Shown one piece after another: positions 1 to 8,545 of a stretch of DNA of 64,000 nt. The notes below the pieces were generated by a model, which ran no database searches, was not told the origin of the DNA, and saw only the letters and a program-made list of their open reading frames with translations. The translations under genes and the position numbers were made by a program. Origin of the DNA: Pedobacter gandavensis (GTDB lineage: Bacteria; Bacteroidota; Bacteroidia; Sphingobacteriales; Sphingobacteriaceae); assembly GCF_014172405.1 (NCBI RefSeq), contig NZ_WNXC01000001.1, forward strand, positions 1,302,001 to 1,366,000, in the 5' to 3' direction. Within the stretch, counting starts at the first letter, position 1. Every line of letters begins with the position of its first letter.

Positions 1-1447
1 GTTGAAGGTTGACACCGGCATTGGGGTTATCATCGCCACTGGCAATAGACTGACCATTATCCAGCGTAAACGTGAGGTATGGGTTGCCGGTGGACAGGTT
101 CAAAAACCTTTTAAAGAAGAAATAGCGGTATTGATTTCTGGCATAGGTCGCATCTTCTTGTGCCGGGCCACCGGTATAAGTTGCCCCGCTCAAATCGTTG
201 GCTACCAGGATTAATTTCGCCGCACCTGCAGCATCCGGGTATAACCAGGCGGTATAATTTTGTGCAGGGCGAAGTACTTGTGATCCGCTGGCAATGACCT
301 TTCCAGAACCATCCAGAGCTTCCACAGTATGTGTGCCCTGAATAAAATTACTATAGGCACCGGATGCGCCAAACCCAAGATCTGTTGCAATGGTTTTGCC
401 ATCTACTTTAAAACTTACAGCTCCTGTATTCCAGGCGTTCGCAGCTTGAACCCTGAAATAGGTATTGTTCACCGCAGCGGTATTGTCATTGAGGATCTGA
501 AAGGAATTCTGATAGGTATCAGCAGTCTCCGAATTCTCGTTAATCAGGTAGTTAAAACGCTGTGGTGCGATTAGAATCGTATAGATACCACCGGGTTGAT
601 AGGTTTGAATTGGCGCATAAGTTAAAGCGGTAGAATTCATGATATCCTTTGGAATTGTAGAGGTTGGCGGATCCAGCAAAGTATATTGATTCAATTCCGT
701 ACCAAGTGCCGGCATTTGTCGGCCATCCTGCATGAGCACCTTAAACTGATAAGTACCATAAGGAACCTCTATATATTCAGAAGTTTGTTTGCTGGAGCTG
801 ATGTTATTGGTTTGGGAATTCACCAAAGTACCATCGGCATAAGCCAAGGAGACACTACCTGTTAAATCTTCCTGGCTACCACTGCTATTGAAGGCAGGAT
901 TTTTAATTTTTCCGGAAAGATTTACGATTCTTATTTTAAAATGGTCGGGTTTTGATGGTGCCGAGACACCACGTTTTACGGCAACAACATCTGGCTGTCC
1001 TTCCATCCCAAAAGTTGGCATCAGGAAGTAATCCGTCGGATTGTTGTCATCATTTTTGATCTCAATATTGATGTCATTGCCTAATGTAGACTGATAAGAC
1101 CTGGTCATGAAATCCAGCTTTACAATTTCCTGTGCATTGAAAAGGTTTTGTGGAATATACCAGGTTTTAGTCAGGTATCCATTTATAGGAAAATAAGCTG
1201 TTCCTGGTAATTTAATCGGAGTTCCAGCAGTTGGTGTTGGCGTTATAAAACTGGTCAGACTATCGCCATTCGCGATGACCTGATTAAAAAGCGCTAGATT
1301 GATCACCCTGGCGGTCGAATTGGCACGGTTCTCCGTTAAAACGCGGTTGTCTGCTTCAAAATTAACCTTATCCTTTTTACATGCCTGGAAGATGAGCATG
1401 GCAGTCAGGCAAAACAAGGGGAGAAATTTATATTTTATCTGATTCAT
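1..1447 (-). CDS. Lipoprotein with DUF4397-like repeats, partial (3' end outside window)
   Basis: Translating the minus strand from an ATG at 1447 gives an open frame to the window edge (about 482 codons). The first residues, MNQIKYKFLPLFCLTAML followed by IFQACKKD, form a lipoprotein signal peptide with the lipidated Cys at about residue 23, so the protein should sit on the envelope. Later segments such as VSFKVDGKTIATDLG, YTAWLYPDAAG and the HTVEALDGSGKVIAS stretch resemble the beta-rich DUF4397 type of Bacteroidota surface lipoproteins; that family call is from pattern memory. Its start overlaps the stop of the upstream TonB receptor by one base (TAATG), so the two are probably translationally coupled and this is the receptor's surface or periplasmic partner. 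It does not look like SusD. Function is unknown. Confidence 0.8.
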   Translation of the reverse strand, partial: MNQIKYKFLPLFCLTAMLIFQACKKDKVNFEADNRVLTENRANSTARVINLALFNQVIANGDSLTSFITPTPTAGTPIKLPGTAYFPINGYLTKTWYIPQNLFNAQEIVKLDFMTRSYQSTLGNDINIEIKNDDNNPTDYFLMPTFGMEGQPDVVAVKRGVSAPSKPDHFKIRIVNLSGKIKNPAFNSSGSQEDLTGSVSLAYADGTLVNSQTNNISSSKQTSEYIEVPYGTYQFKVLMQDGRQMPALGTELNQYTLLDPPTSTIPKDIMNSTALTYAPIQTYQPGGIYTILIAPQRFNYLINENSETADTYQNSFQILNDNTAAVNNTYFRVQAANAWNTGAVSFKVDGKTIATDLGFGASGAYSNFIQGTHTVEALDGSGKVIASGSQVLRPAQNYTAWLYPDAAGAAKLILVANDLSGATYTGGPAQEDATYARNQYRYFFFKRFLNLSTGNPYLTFTLDNGQSIASGDDNPNAGVNLQ

Positions 1448-4400
1448 TATTTGAGAAAATTATAGGTGAAGCCCAGCATAATTTCAGCACCACGGTTAAA
1501 GCTTCTGTTGATGTATTCATTGCCGTACCATTTACCACCGGTTTGAGGATTTGCATAAACGGTTTTGATATCCGGATTCAGGATGTTTTTGGCATAGCCT
1601 TTAAACTTGACATTTTTGGTAATCCGCTGACTGAATACAAAATCCAACACCGGAACTGGTTGCGTGTACAAGTCAGGTTCTCCGGTAAGGTTAATTTGTA
1701 CCAATCGCTCTCCTACCATGTTAAAAGTTAGGGTTAAATCTGTCCCTGATTTTGGGTTTTCATAATTCAACCAGGCGTTGATCGAGTAAGGTGCTTGCTC
1801 AAAAAGCGGAGAATTTTTAGGTGTATACCGATCTAATGAGCGAATCGCTTCATAACGTTCTGGTGTTTTCTTGATGTCACTTTGTGCGAGCAACAAATTA
1901 GAACCGAGGTAGAAATTCTTCAACGGATCGAATAAAGAACCTAAACTTTTCACCAGTTCTAATTCCAATCCCCAGACTCTACCAATATTCGGATCATTCT
2001 GAAACTGGATGGTAGGAAACTCAGGATAGGTGGCTGCCAGACCTGCAGTTTGCAGGCTGAATACCTTTACAAGTTGGTTTTCTATGCGTTTACCGAATGC
2101 AGAGATCGCGATCACCTCTCCTTTGTCCGGGAACCATTCCCACCTGAAATCCAGGTTTTGTGTAGATTGGTTTTTCAGGTTCGGATTGCCGACTACCAAT
2201 CCCATCTGGAAGGCATCGAATTCAAAAACATTGGTAATTTCTCTTAATTCTGGTCTGGCTAAAGTGGTATTGAAAGCCGTACGGAAATTCATGTTATCAT
2301 TTAAAGTGTAGGTGGCATTAACAGAATAAAAAGGTTTGTATCCTGTTTTATATACTGAATTCGGATTGATCGGATTTAGCGGAATCCGGCCACCATTTAC
2401 ACCCCCTGCAGTTAAAGAAGGATCTAAAAACACACCTGCAGTATCTACTTTAGACCCGATATTGGTCATTTCGAAACGTAGCCCACCAGCGATACGGAGC
2501 TTTTCTGTGATTTTCAAATCCAGCATTCCGTAGAAGGCATTCGTTTCAAAATAGCCGGTATAGTTATTTGGTGATTTCTGGGTGTTGTATAGAAAACCAC
2601 CTACAGGCAACATCCCTTCGCCTTGATTGGCAGCAGGCAATTGCACACCAATCACCTGATTGCTGACCAGTCGGTTCAGATTGCCTTCTACACCATACAG
2701 TGGTACCGCTTTATAAGTGGTGAAGTTTGATCCGGGTAGGAACAACTGATTTTCGGCAAAAGTCCGGTCTCTGAACAGGTAATTTATGCCCGTTTTGAAT
2801 TGCTGGATTTGTCCGAATAGTTTAAAAGGAATATTCAGGTCGGCTTTATAGTTGTAATTTTTCTCATCCAGGTTACGCCATCTACGTCCGTTTGGTTCCG
2901 CTTGCATGATGCCATAAGGACCAAATCCATTCACATAACCTGAAGTTAAGGCATAGAGATGTTTAGTATAGGTAAGGTCGCCAGCAGTATTTCCAGCGCC
3001 AATACCTGGCTTGTTATACCAGCCACCGCCCCTTGGCATATAATCTACCAAACTCGCAAAGCGGAAATCGGGATCATTTTGTTTGGATCTGGAACTGGCT
3101 ACATTATAACTTAAACGCGGCGACAATTCCGTATCAAAAAATTTATGCTCGCCTTGTAAATTGAAAGTATTCAGGTTACGGAAGGTTTGTTTCAAGGAAT
3201 AAGTAGTGGTATTTACTTCTCCTGGCAAGCCGGTATATTCATAACGACCGTAGAGGTTTGTGGCCTTACTTTCGCCTCCCCAGCTGCCTAGATATTGCAT
3301 ACTGATCTCATTACGGCTGTTGAAACGGTAAGTTAAACCCGCTAAAGTCCCGTAGTTGAGTGTTTCTATACCTGTATTTTCTTTATAGGTCTGGTATTTA
3401 CCCATATACAGACTATTTGGGGTAATGTAGTTTGGAATATTCCTTGGACTGTAGATGTCCGGGTTACCGGTCACCACACCTTGATAAATGCTGTATTGAG
3501 TAAGATCGCCGCCGCTGATATCGGTGATGCGGCGATAGTAGTTCCCCCCTAAGATTACGCCCAGTTTATGTTTTTTAAACAGGTCGTAGCTATTTCCATA
3601 AGTTGCGGAATACAACTGATTTAAAGGTGCCTTTTTATATTGGGTGGTCAAGACCGGATCAAAAGACTGCATGATTTTATTGACCCGATTTACTTCCTGA
3701 TAGGCTGTCGGACTGTAATTGCTATTCGCGATCATGTTTTGTATGGAACCTAATCCATCGGGATATTGCTTGGCCAGATTCTTAAAATCCGCGCTTAGAT
3801 TCTTGTTGTTGATTTTACTTCCAAAAGTCCCCATATCACTGTTCCAGAAACTATTGTATTGACCACCTAAACCAACATTGGAATTAAAACCACTTTGCGC
3901 CATGATTTCAAAAGTCTCTTTCTCCGGTACGGATTTGGTTTTTAACTCCACGATACCAGCTGCGGCATCAGCAGGCTTATCTGGTGTTACGGTTTTATAA
4001 ATGGTGATGTTATCCAGTAAGGATGCGGGTACCAAATCCAATGGGATGGTACTCCGATCCGGATCTGAAGAGGCTAAGCGAACACCGTTCAGCTGCCCGA
4101 TGACACTCCTGTCTCCCAATCCGCGGATGGCTACATATTTATCATCGGTTACAGTTACCCCAGAAACCCGCTGTAAAGCTTGTGTGGTCGTGATGCTTCC
4201 TGTACGTTCAATCAATTGAGAGGAAATCGCATCTTGAATGGTGGAAGATTTTCTCCTTTCATCTAATACGGCCACTTCTGTATTTGTTTTCCTTCTGGCT
4301 TGTACCGTGACCTCGTTCAAGGCTTTACTGGATGCCGTCATGGCTACACTCAGGTTCATGCTATTTTTATCAACTTTAACCGTTTTAGTATTATAGCCCA

Positions 4401-4968
4401 TATAGCTGAATACCAAAAGGCCCTCCGCTTCATTGAGCATGATGCTGAAATTACCGTTCATATCGGTTGTAGTCCCTCCAGCCTGTCCTTTTAGCTGAAT
4501 GGATACACCGGGTAAACTTTCTTTATTTGCCGCATCAATTACCTGCCCCGTCATGCGTTGCCGAACCGGGATAGCTTCTATGACCAGATATTTGGCTACC
4601 ACTTTATATCTTAAACCCGTATTGGAAAGCACCTTATTGATGGCTTCAGCAACGGTAATGGCAGTTGCGTTTAGGTTTACCTTTTTATCACTGAGGTCTA
4701 ATACTTTCTGTGGAAGCAGAAACTTAACACCTGTTCTGGCTTCGATGTGAAGCAGACTTTCTTTAACCCCCATCGCTGTTAATTTCAGATCCAGCTTTTG
4801 ACTAAGATCCTGACCGGTGACGGTGCTGGCGTACAGCATTCCAACCATGGTCAGTTTGGTAAATAACAGGACAAATGAACATCTCATCAGCAAATAAATT
4901 ATTCTTAAAAATCTGGAACCACCGGGTTCCTCCAAAAGTGAAGGATTAGCTATTGATCCTTTTTGCAT
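1447..4968 (-). CDS. TonB-dependent outer-membrane receptor with STN and carboxypeptidase-regulatory domains
   Basis: This 1173-residue protein has an N-terminal membrane/signal segment (about 22-48), a secretin/TonB short N-terminal (STN) domain (about 57-132), a carboxypeptidase-regulatory-like beta domain (about 138-215), a plug containing VSGVTVTDDKYVAIRGLG and AAAGIVELKTKS, then a long beta-barrel ending in an aromatic-rich strand (YNFLK). The STN domain is the part of such transducing receptors that touches the FecR anti-sigma factor, which matches the FecR and ECF sigma genes just upstream on the same strand. The canonical SusC plug signature (VVGYG...GANGVILVTTK) is not present and no SusD follows, so I call it a TonB receptor and not SusC. 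The substrate cannot be told from sequence. Confidence 0.93.
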   Translation of the reverse strand: MQKGSIANPSLLEEPGGSRFLRIIYLLMRCSFVLLFTKLTMVGMLYASTVTGQDLSQKLDLKLTAMGVKESLLHIEARTGVKFLLPQKVLDLSDKKVNLNATAITVAEAINKVLSNTGLRYKVVAKYLVIEAIPVRQRMTGQVIDAANKESLPGVSIQLKGQAGGTTTDMNGNFSIMLNEAEGLLVFSYMGYNTKTVKVDKNSMNLSVAMTASSKALNEVTVQARRKTNTEVAVLDERRKSSTIQDAISSQLIERTGSITTTQALQRVSGVTVTDDKYVAIRGLGDRSVIGQLNGVRLASSDPDRSTIPLDLVPASLLDNITIYKTVTPDKPADAAAGIVELKTKSVPEKETFEIMAQSGFNSNVGLGGQYNSFWNSDMGTFGSKINNKNLSADFKNLAKQYPDGLGSIQNMIANSNYSPTAYQEVNRVNKIMQSFDPVLTTQYKKAPLNQLYSATYGNSYDLFKKHKLGVILGGNYYRRITDISGGDLTQYSIYQGVVTGNPDIYSPRNIPNYITPNSLYMGKYQTYKENTGIETLNYGTLAGLTYRFNSRNEISMQYLGSWGGESKATNLYGRYEYTGLPGEVNTTTYSLKQTFRNLNTFNLQGEHKFFDTELSPRLSYNVASSRSKQNDPDFRFASLVDYMPRGGGWYNKPGIGAGNTAGDLTYTKHLYALTSGYVNGFGPYGIMQAEPNGRRWRNLDEKNYNYKADLNIPFKLFGQIQQFKTGINYLFRDRTFAENQLFLPGSNFTTYKAVPLYGVEGNLNRLVSNQVIGVQLPAANQGEGMLPVGGFLYNTQKSPNNYTGYFETNAFYGMLDLKITEKLRIAGGLRFEMTNIGSKVDTAGVFLDPSLTAGGVNGGRIPLNPINPNSVYKTGYKPFYSVNATYTLNDNMNFRTAFNTTLARPELREITNVFEFDAFQMGLVVGNPNLKNQSTQNLDFRWEWFPDKGEVIAISAFGKRIENQLVKVFSLQTAGLAATYPEFPTIQFQNDPNIGRVWGLELELVKSLGSLFDPLKNFYLGSNLLLAQSDIKKTPERYEAIRSLDRYTPKNSPLFEQAPYSINAWLNYENPKSGTDLTLTFNMVGERLVQINLTGEPDLYTQPVPVLDFVFSQRITKNVKFKGYAKNILNPDIKTVYANPQTGGKWYGNEYINRSFNRGAEIMLGFTYNFLK

Positions 4969-5046
4969 ATATTTGAATGTTATACGTGTTAAAATGCCCT
5001 TTGGGCAACAATATGTTAATGAGCCGGTTTCCGGCTGTTCTTTCCC

Positions 5047-5129
5047 CGTGTCTAGGTGTCTTCGAAAACAATGCAGACACGATGGAATTCTTAAGCGTTC
5101 CCTTTAGCCCTGCAAGGCCATTGGGAACG
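5047..5129. other. Two hairpins between fecR and the TonB receptor gene
   Basis: Two inverted repeats lie in the spacer. CGTGTCT (5047-5053) pairs with AGACACG (5075-5081), and CGTTCCC (5096-5102) pairs with GGGAACG (5123-5129), the latter followed on the plus strand by a run of T. For the minus-strand transcript the T-run is on the wrong side for a simple terminator, so a role in mRNA processing or differential expression of regulator and receptor is possible. A similar arrangement occurs in the second cassette (41540-41620). Confidence 0.5.
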
Positions 5130-5169
5130 TTTTTTTTCTGAGTAATTAATCGATCATAACCGCCTTTCC

Positions 5170-6249
5170 TTATTTTATGGTGATGTTTTTGCCTTTTATA
5201 TTGTATTGGAATTGTGCCCCGGCACTTAAAGCACGAAGGGTTTGATTCAATGGGATATTGTCCTGAAGCGTCACCGTGACTACCTCCTTCGCCTTTTCTT
5301 CGTTTTTAAACCTGAACTGAACATCATATGCCCGTTCTAGCTGTGCGGCGATTTCCCCAATCGTTTGATCTTTGAACACCAGGGTTGAATTTTTCCAGCC
5401 CTCGATTTCTTTAATCGCGACCTGGCCGGTGAGTGTACTGGCATCTGATGTTTTTAGCGTGACCTGTTGTCCGGGGCTTAGGATAGCCAGTTGCTCTTTG
5501 GGATATCCCGGTTTGATGCGATCCACTCTGACTTTACCGGTTGCTACCTGTACTTTAAATGGCCTGCCTTTAATGGCATTCACTTTAAAGGAAGTTCCCA
5601 ATACTTGTGTACGAATATTTTCTGTCTGTATCAGGAAAGGCTGATTTGGATTAGTTGCAACCTCAAAAAATGCTTCTCCTTCCAGGGAGATGTTTCTTTG
5701 GGCGCCAGTAAACTGTTCCGGGTATTTTAAGGTACTTGCCGCACCCATATAAACTACCGTACCATCAGTCAGGGTTATTTTTGCGCGTTGTCCTCTTACT
5801 GTGCTAAATTCTTTCATCGATATTTTAGCGGTAAGCGTTGCCGGCTGAACCTGCTTTCCCCTATAATTATTGAAAGTATAAATGCCTATCCCCAAAATGA
5901 TGGTGCTAAGTATAGCCGCATATTTAAAAAGATCGTTTCTTTTGAAAAATCCTGGTATTATTTTAGGCTGTGTAGTCTGAACGAGGCTCGGTTTTATTTC
6001 CTCCGGCTGTACCGCATTGGCTTTACGTTGTTCAAACTTAGACTGCCAATTGCGGAGTTGCTCGTCCAGCTCGACAGGTTGGTTTGTTTCACGTTCCCAT
6101 TCTGCAGCTGATTCCTCCGCCATCAGCTCATTCAAAATCTCCCAGGTACCTGGCCTCAATAAATAACTGCGAACCAGTTGCAGTTCCGAGGGGGTACAAG
6201 TATTGTTTAAATATTTTTTTAGTAGTGCTTTATCTGTGGCTTGCTGCAT
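5170..6249 (-). CDS. FecR family anti-sigma factor
   Basis: A 359-residue inner-membrane signal transducer. The N-terminal ~100 residues are cytosolic and should bind the sigma factor. One membrane helix (around residues 110-127, AAILSTIILGIGIYTF) is followed by the periplasmic FecR domain with the FSTVRGQRAKITLTDGT and LEGEAFFEVA motifs. A DUF4974-like C-terminal module (from STLVFKDQTIGEIAAQLE) contacts the STN domain of the receptor in known homologues. It lies between the ECF sigma gene and the STN-containing TonB receptor, the classical order of a cell-surface signalling cassette. The spacer to the sigma gene is about 72 bases. Confidence 0.95.
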   Translation of the reverse strand: MQQATDKALLKKYLNNTCTPSELQLVRSYLLRPGTWEILNELMAEESAAEWERETNQPVELDEQLRNWQSKFEQRKANAVQPEEIKPSLVQTTQPKIIPGFFKRNDLFKYAAILSTIILGIGIYTFNNYRGKQVQPATLTAKISMKEFSTVRGQRAKITLTDGTVVYMGAASTLKYPEQFTGAQRNISLEGEAFFEVATNPNQPFLIQTENIRTQVLGTSFKVNAIKGRPFKVQVATGKVRVDRIKPGYPKEQLAILSPGQQVTLKTSDASTLTGQVAIKEIEGWKNSTLVFKDQTIGEIAAQLERAYDVQFRFKNEEKAKEVVTVTLQDNIPLNQTLRALSAGAQFQYNIKGKNITIK

Positions 6250-6321
6250 ATGCGATATCCTTCAATAGGAATAGCGCAAAAAAACACGGGTAGGGTGAAC
6301 GCGTTTGAAAAAATAATTGAA

Positions 6322-6921
6322 TTAATTTATAAACCAGCAAAAGACTGCAATCGTAGCGGTTACATCGAGGTACTCATGTAAACTTTTACGCAGGTGGTTT
6401 AAAGAGAAAGCCATGTGACTTTTAACGGTGTTGGCGGATAAATTAAGCTGATTTGCGATTTGTGGATAGGTCATCTCCTCTTCCCTACTCATTTGATATA
6501 CTTTTCGTCGCTGTGGACTCAGTTCATTCAACATTTCCTGAAAGCAGGCCTCAATTTCAGCATAGCTTTGGTTGTGATCGGCATGTCTGGAATCGGGCAT
6601 GGTTTCCTCATGGTACAATTCCAATGGTTGGGTGGCTAAAGTCTTTTTCCGGAAGAAGCTGATCACGCTGTTGCGGATCGCCCGAAACAAATAGGCTTTA
6701 AGGTTTCCGTCCGGACAGAAATCTATGGCTCTTTTTTCCCAGACCCACATCATCAGGTCCATCACCAATTCTTCGGCAACTTCGGTATCGCGTACATATT
6801 TCAGCGACAGGGAATAGAGCGGTTTAAAGTAACGTTGAAAAATAAGGTCAAAAGCTTTATCGGTACCATTCCGACAATTTGTCAATAGCTCCTGGTCTGA
6901 TAATTCACTTAATTCCTTCAT
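6322..6921 (-). CDS. ECF-type RNA polymerase sigma-70 factor
   Basis: This 199-residue protein has a sigma region 2 (FDLIFQRYFKPLYSLSLKY with the following VAEELVMDLMMWVWEK) and a region 4 helix-turn-helix (YPQIANQLNLSANTVKSHM). Regions 1 and 3 are missing, as in extracytoplasmic-function sigma factors. It belongs to the large Bacteroidota expansion family encoded beside FecR and TonB receptors. It probably directs transcription of the receptor and lipoprotein downstream when the receptor signals through FecR. Confidence 0.95.
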   Translation of the reverse strand: MKELSELSDQELLTNCRNGTDKAFDLIFQRYFKPLYSLSLKYVRDTEVAEELVMDLMMWVWEKRAIDFCPDGNLKAYLFRAIRNSVISFFRKKTLATQPLELYHEETMPDSRHADHNQSYAEIEACFQEMLNELSPQRRKVYQMSREEEMTYPQIANQLNLSANTVKSHMAFSLNHLRKSLHEYLDVTATIAVFCWFIN

Positions 6922-7000
6922 AGTCTGCCTGAATTTAACAGTGGTAAACCTAGCAGGAAGAAATAAGCTTATAGTTAATGTGGGGTTATGTGATTGTTAA

Positions 7001-7022
7001 GGGGGAGAATAAATTCTCCCCC
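7001..7022 (-). terminator. Hairpin after the S41 protease gene
   Basis: GGGGGAGAAT (7001-7010) and ATTCTCCCCC (7013-7022) form a perfect 10-bp inverted repeat directly after the S41 protease stop at 7030. The T-run is short, so it may be a weak terminator or an mRNA-stabilising stem. Confidence 0.6.
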
Positions 7023-7029
7023 GATTAGA

Positions 7030-8445
7030 TTAATTATCTTCCAAATACTTCAGGGCATAATCGGTCCAATCTGTAACTGTTTCATCCAGATAGGTATCCG
7101 GCTGAACACCAATATTGTCAATAGGATATTTTGGGAGTCTTAGGGAACGGTAAGTTGGTAATAAGAGTTGATAGTTTGGACATCCGAATTTAAAAAACCG
7201 CGCAGATGCATAGTCCAGCACCCCGAAAGACGGGGTACCCAATATTTTCACTTTCTTACTTTGTTTTCCGATTAACAGGAGATTTTCTGCGGCACTTCCG
7301 ACTCGTTCATTGGAGAGGATTACAATTTGTTTCGGGCTATGTGCCGCTAATTGTATGGTATCTATCTCGACCGATTTCCCGGAGGTATTCACAAACTTCC
7401 CAAGGTTCTCTTTAAACAGTTTAACATTTCTATTGATCCTTTCTATTTCAGGTTTATTTTTCTCTACATCTTGGAGGCCATTTTTGTAGGTTTCCAATCC
7501 ATCTATTAAGGTTTGGGTAGCCAGATATTCTACACCCATGCTTCTCACAGGATTAGTTAATATGAAAGGCAAGAGCTTAGCATAGGCATCGTCAGTACCA
7601 CCTCCATTACCCCGTAAATCGATGATGAGGTACTCCGTTTGTCCAAGCAGCTCTTTATTTTTTTCTATCAGTTGTTCAATGCGGTTTACATATCCGTAAC
7701 TGAAATTTGAAAGTCTGATTAACGTCGTTTTAGGACTGAGCTTCTTGACATAAAACCCTTCAATTTCATCTATTTTCTCTGCAATCTGGCTGGCATTCAA
7801 AACTGGATGGGCTTGCTGGCGGACAAATACAGATTTGAGCTCATTAAAAAAGAGGATGCCACCTTCATGGAAACTATACGTTCCTTGTTGCAGGCTTTTG
7901 TCTAGCATCAAGTATTCAAAATGATTTTTTCCAGCCAGCTTAAACTTGATATCTTTTGGTTTCCAAACCTTCGAATCCGCCTGCATGATAAATCCTGTAT
8001 ATTCGTTGGAGGCAGTCTTGATGATTCCAATAGTATAGCCTTCTGTTTTCCAGACTCCTTCTAATTGATCCTGCGTTTTACTGATTCTCTTTTCGAAATC
8101 TTTAATATTGATCTCCAAGGCCTTTTTACTAAATCCTGGTCCTTGTCCTAATGCTTTTTTTTGTGCCGGGAGAATCCAGATATGACTATCCTTGAAAAAC
8201 TTAGTGTACCGCTCCAAAACGTTCAGGCAAAGGGAATCACTGAGGCTTTTAGACTCCAACAGCAAACTTCTTTTTAAGCTATGATAAAGGAGCGTATCTT
8301 TTGTTTTCTCTGCAAATCCGGGGTACTCCGTTTCTATTTTACCGATCAATTTAGTCAGGCTCTCTTCACAATTACATTGGTCTTGTGCAAAAGATGCCTT
8401 CGCACTGATCATCATCATTAACAATACAAGCAGTTTCATTTTCAT
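7030..8445 (-). CDS. Secreted S41 family (C-terminal-processing-type) peptidase
   Basis: The 471-residue product starts with a signal peptide (MKMKLLVLLMMMISAKASFA, cleavage near QDQ). The C-terminal half carries the tail-specific protease/S41 core: LIIDLRGNGGGTDDAYAKL, then VILSNERVGSAAENLLL, where S384 is the likely nucleophile. A PDZ domain typical of CtpA is not obvious; the middle part may be a degenerate one. It is probably a periplasmic or lipid-free envelope protease of the retinol-binding-protein-like S41 group. It stands as a single gene with its own terminator-like hairpin. Confidence 0.9.
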   Translation of the reverse strand: MKMKLLVLLMMMISAKASFAQDQCNCEESLTKLIGKIETEYPGFAEKTKDTLLYHSLKRSLLLESKSLSDSLCLNVLERYTKFFKDSHIWILPAQKKALGQGPGFSKKALEINIKDFEKRISKTQDQLEGVWKTEGYTIGIIKTASNEYTGFIMQADSKVWKPKDIKFKLAGKNHFEYLMLDKSLQQGTYSFHEGGILFFNELKSVFVRQQAHPVLNASQIAEKIDEIEGFYVKKLSPKTTLIRLSNFSYGYVNRIEQLIEKNKELLGQTEYLIIDLRGNGGGTDDAYAKLLPFILTNPVRSMGVEYLATQTLIDGLETYKNGLQDVEKNKPEIERINRNVKLFKENLGKFVNTSGKSVEIDTIQLAAHSPKQIVILSNERVGSAAENLLLIGKQSKKVKILGTPSFGVLDYASARFFKFGCPNYQLLLPTYRSLRLPKYPIDNIGVQPDTYLDETVTDWTDYALKYLEDN

Positions 8446-8545
8446 AATTTCTTTGAATTACAAATTAAGCCCAACAGAATGGCTTAAAATTGTAAAAAAC
8501 GTGCAGGTACTTTTAATAATTCGTTGTTTTCTGCATTTAGTCTTA

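Noticed and set aside
1447..4968. SusC annotation for the first receptor
   Set aside because: The SusC plug signature is missing and no SusD gene follows; TonB-dependent receptor is the safer call.
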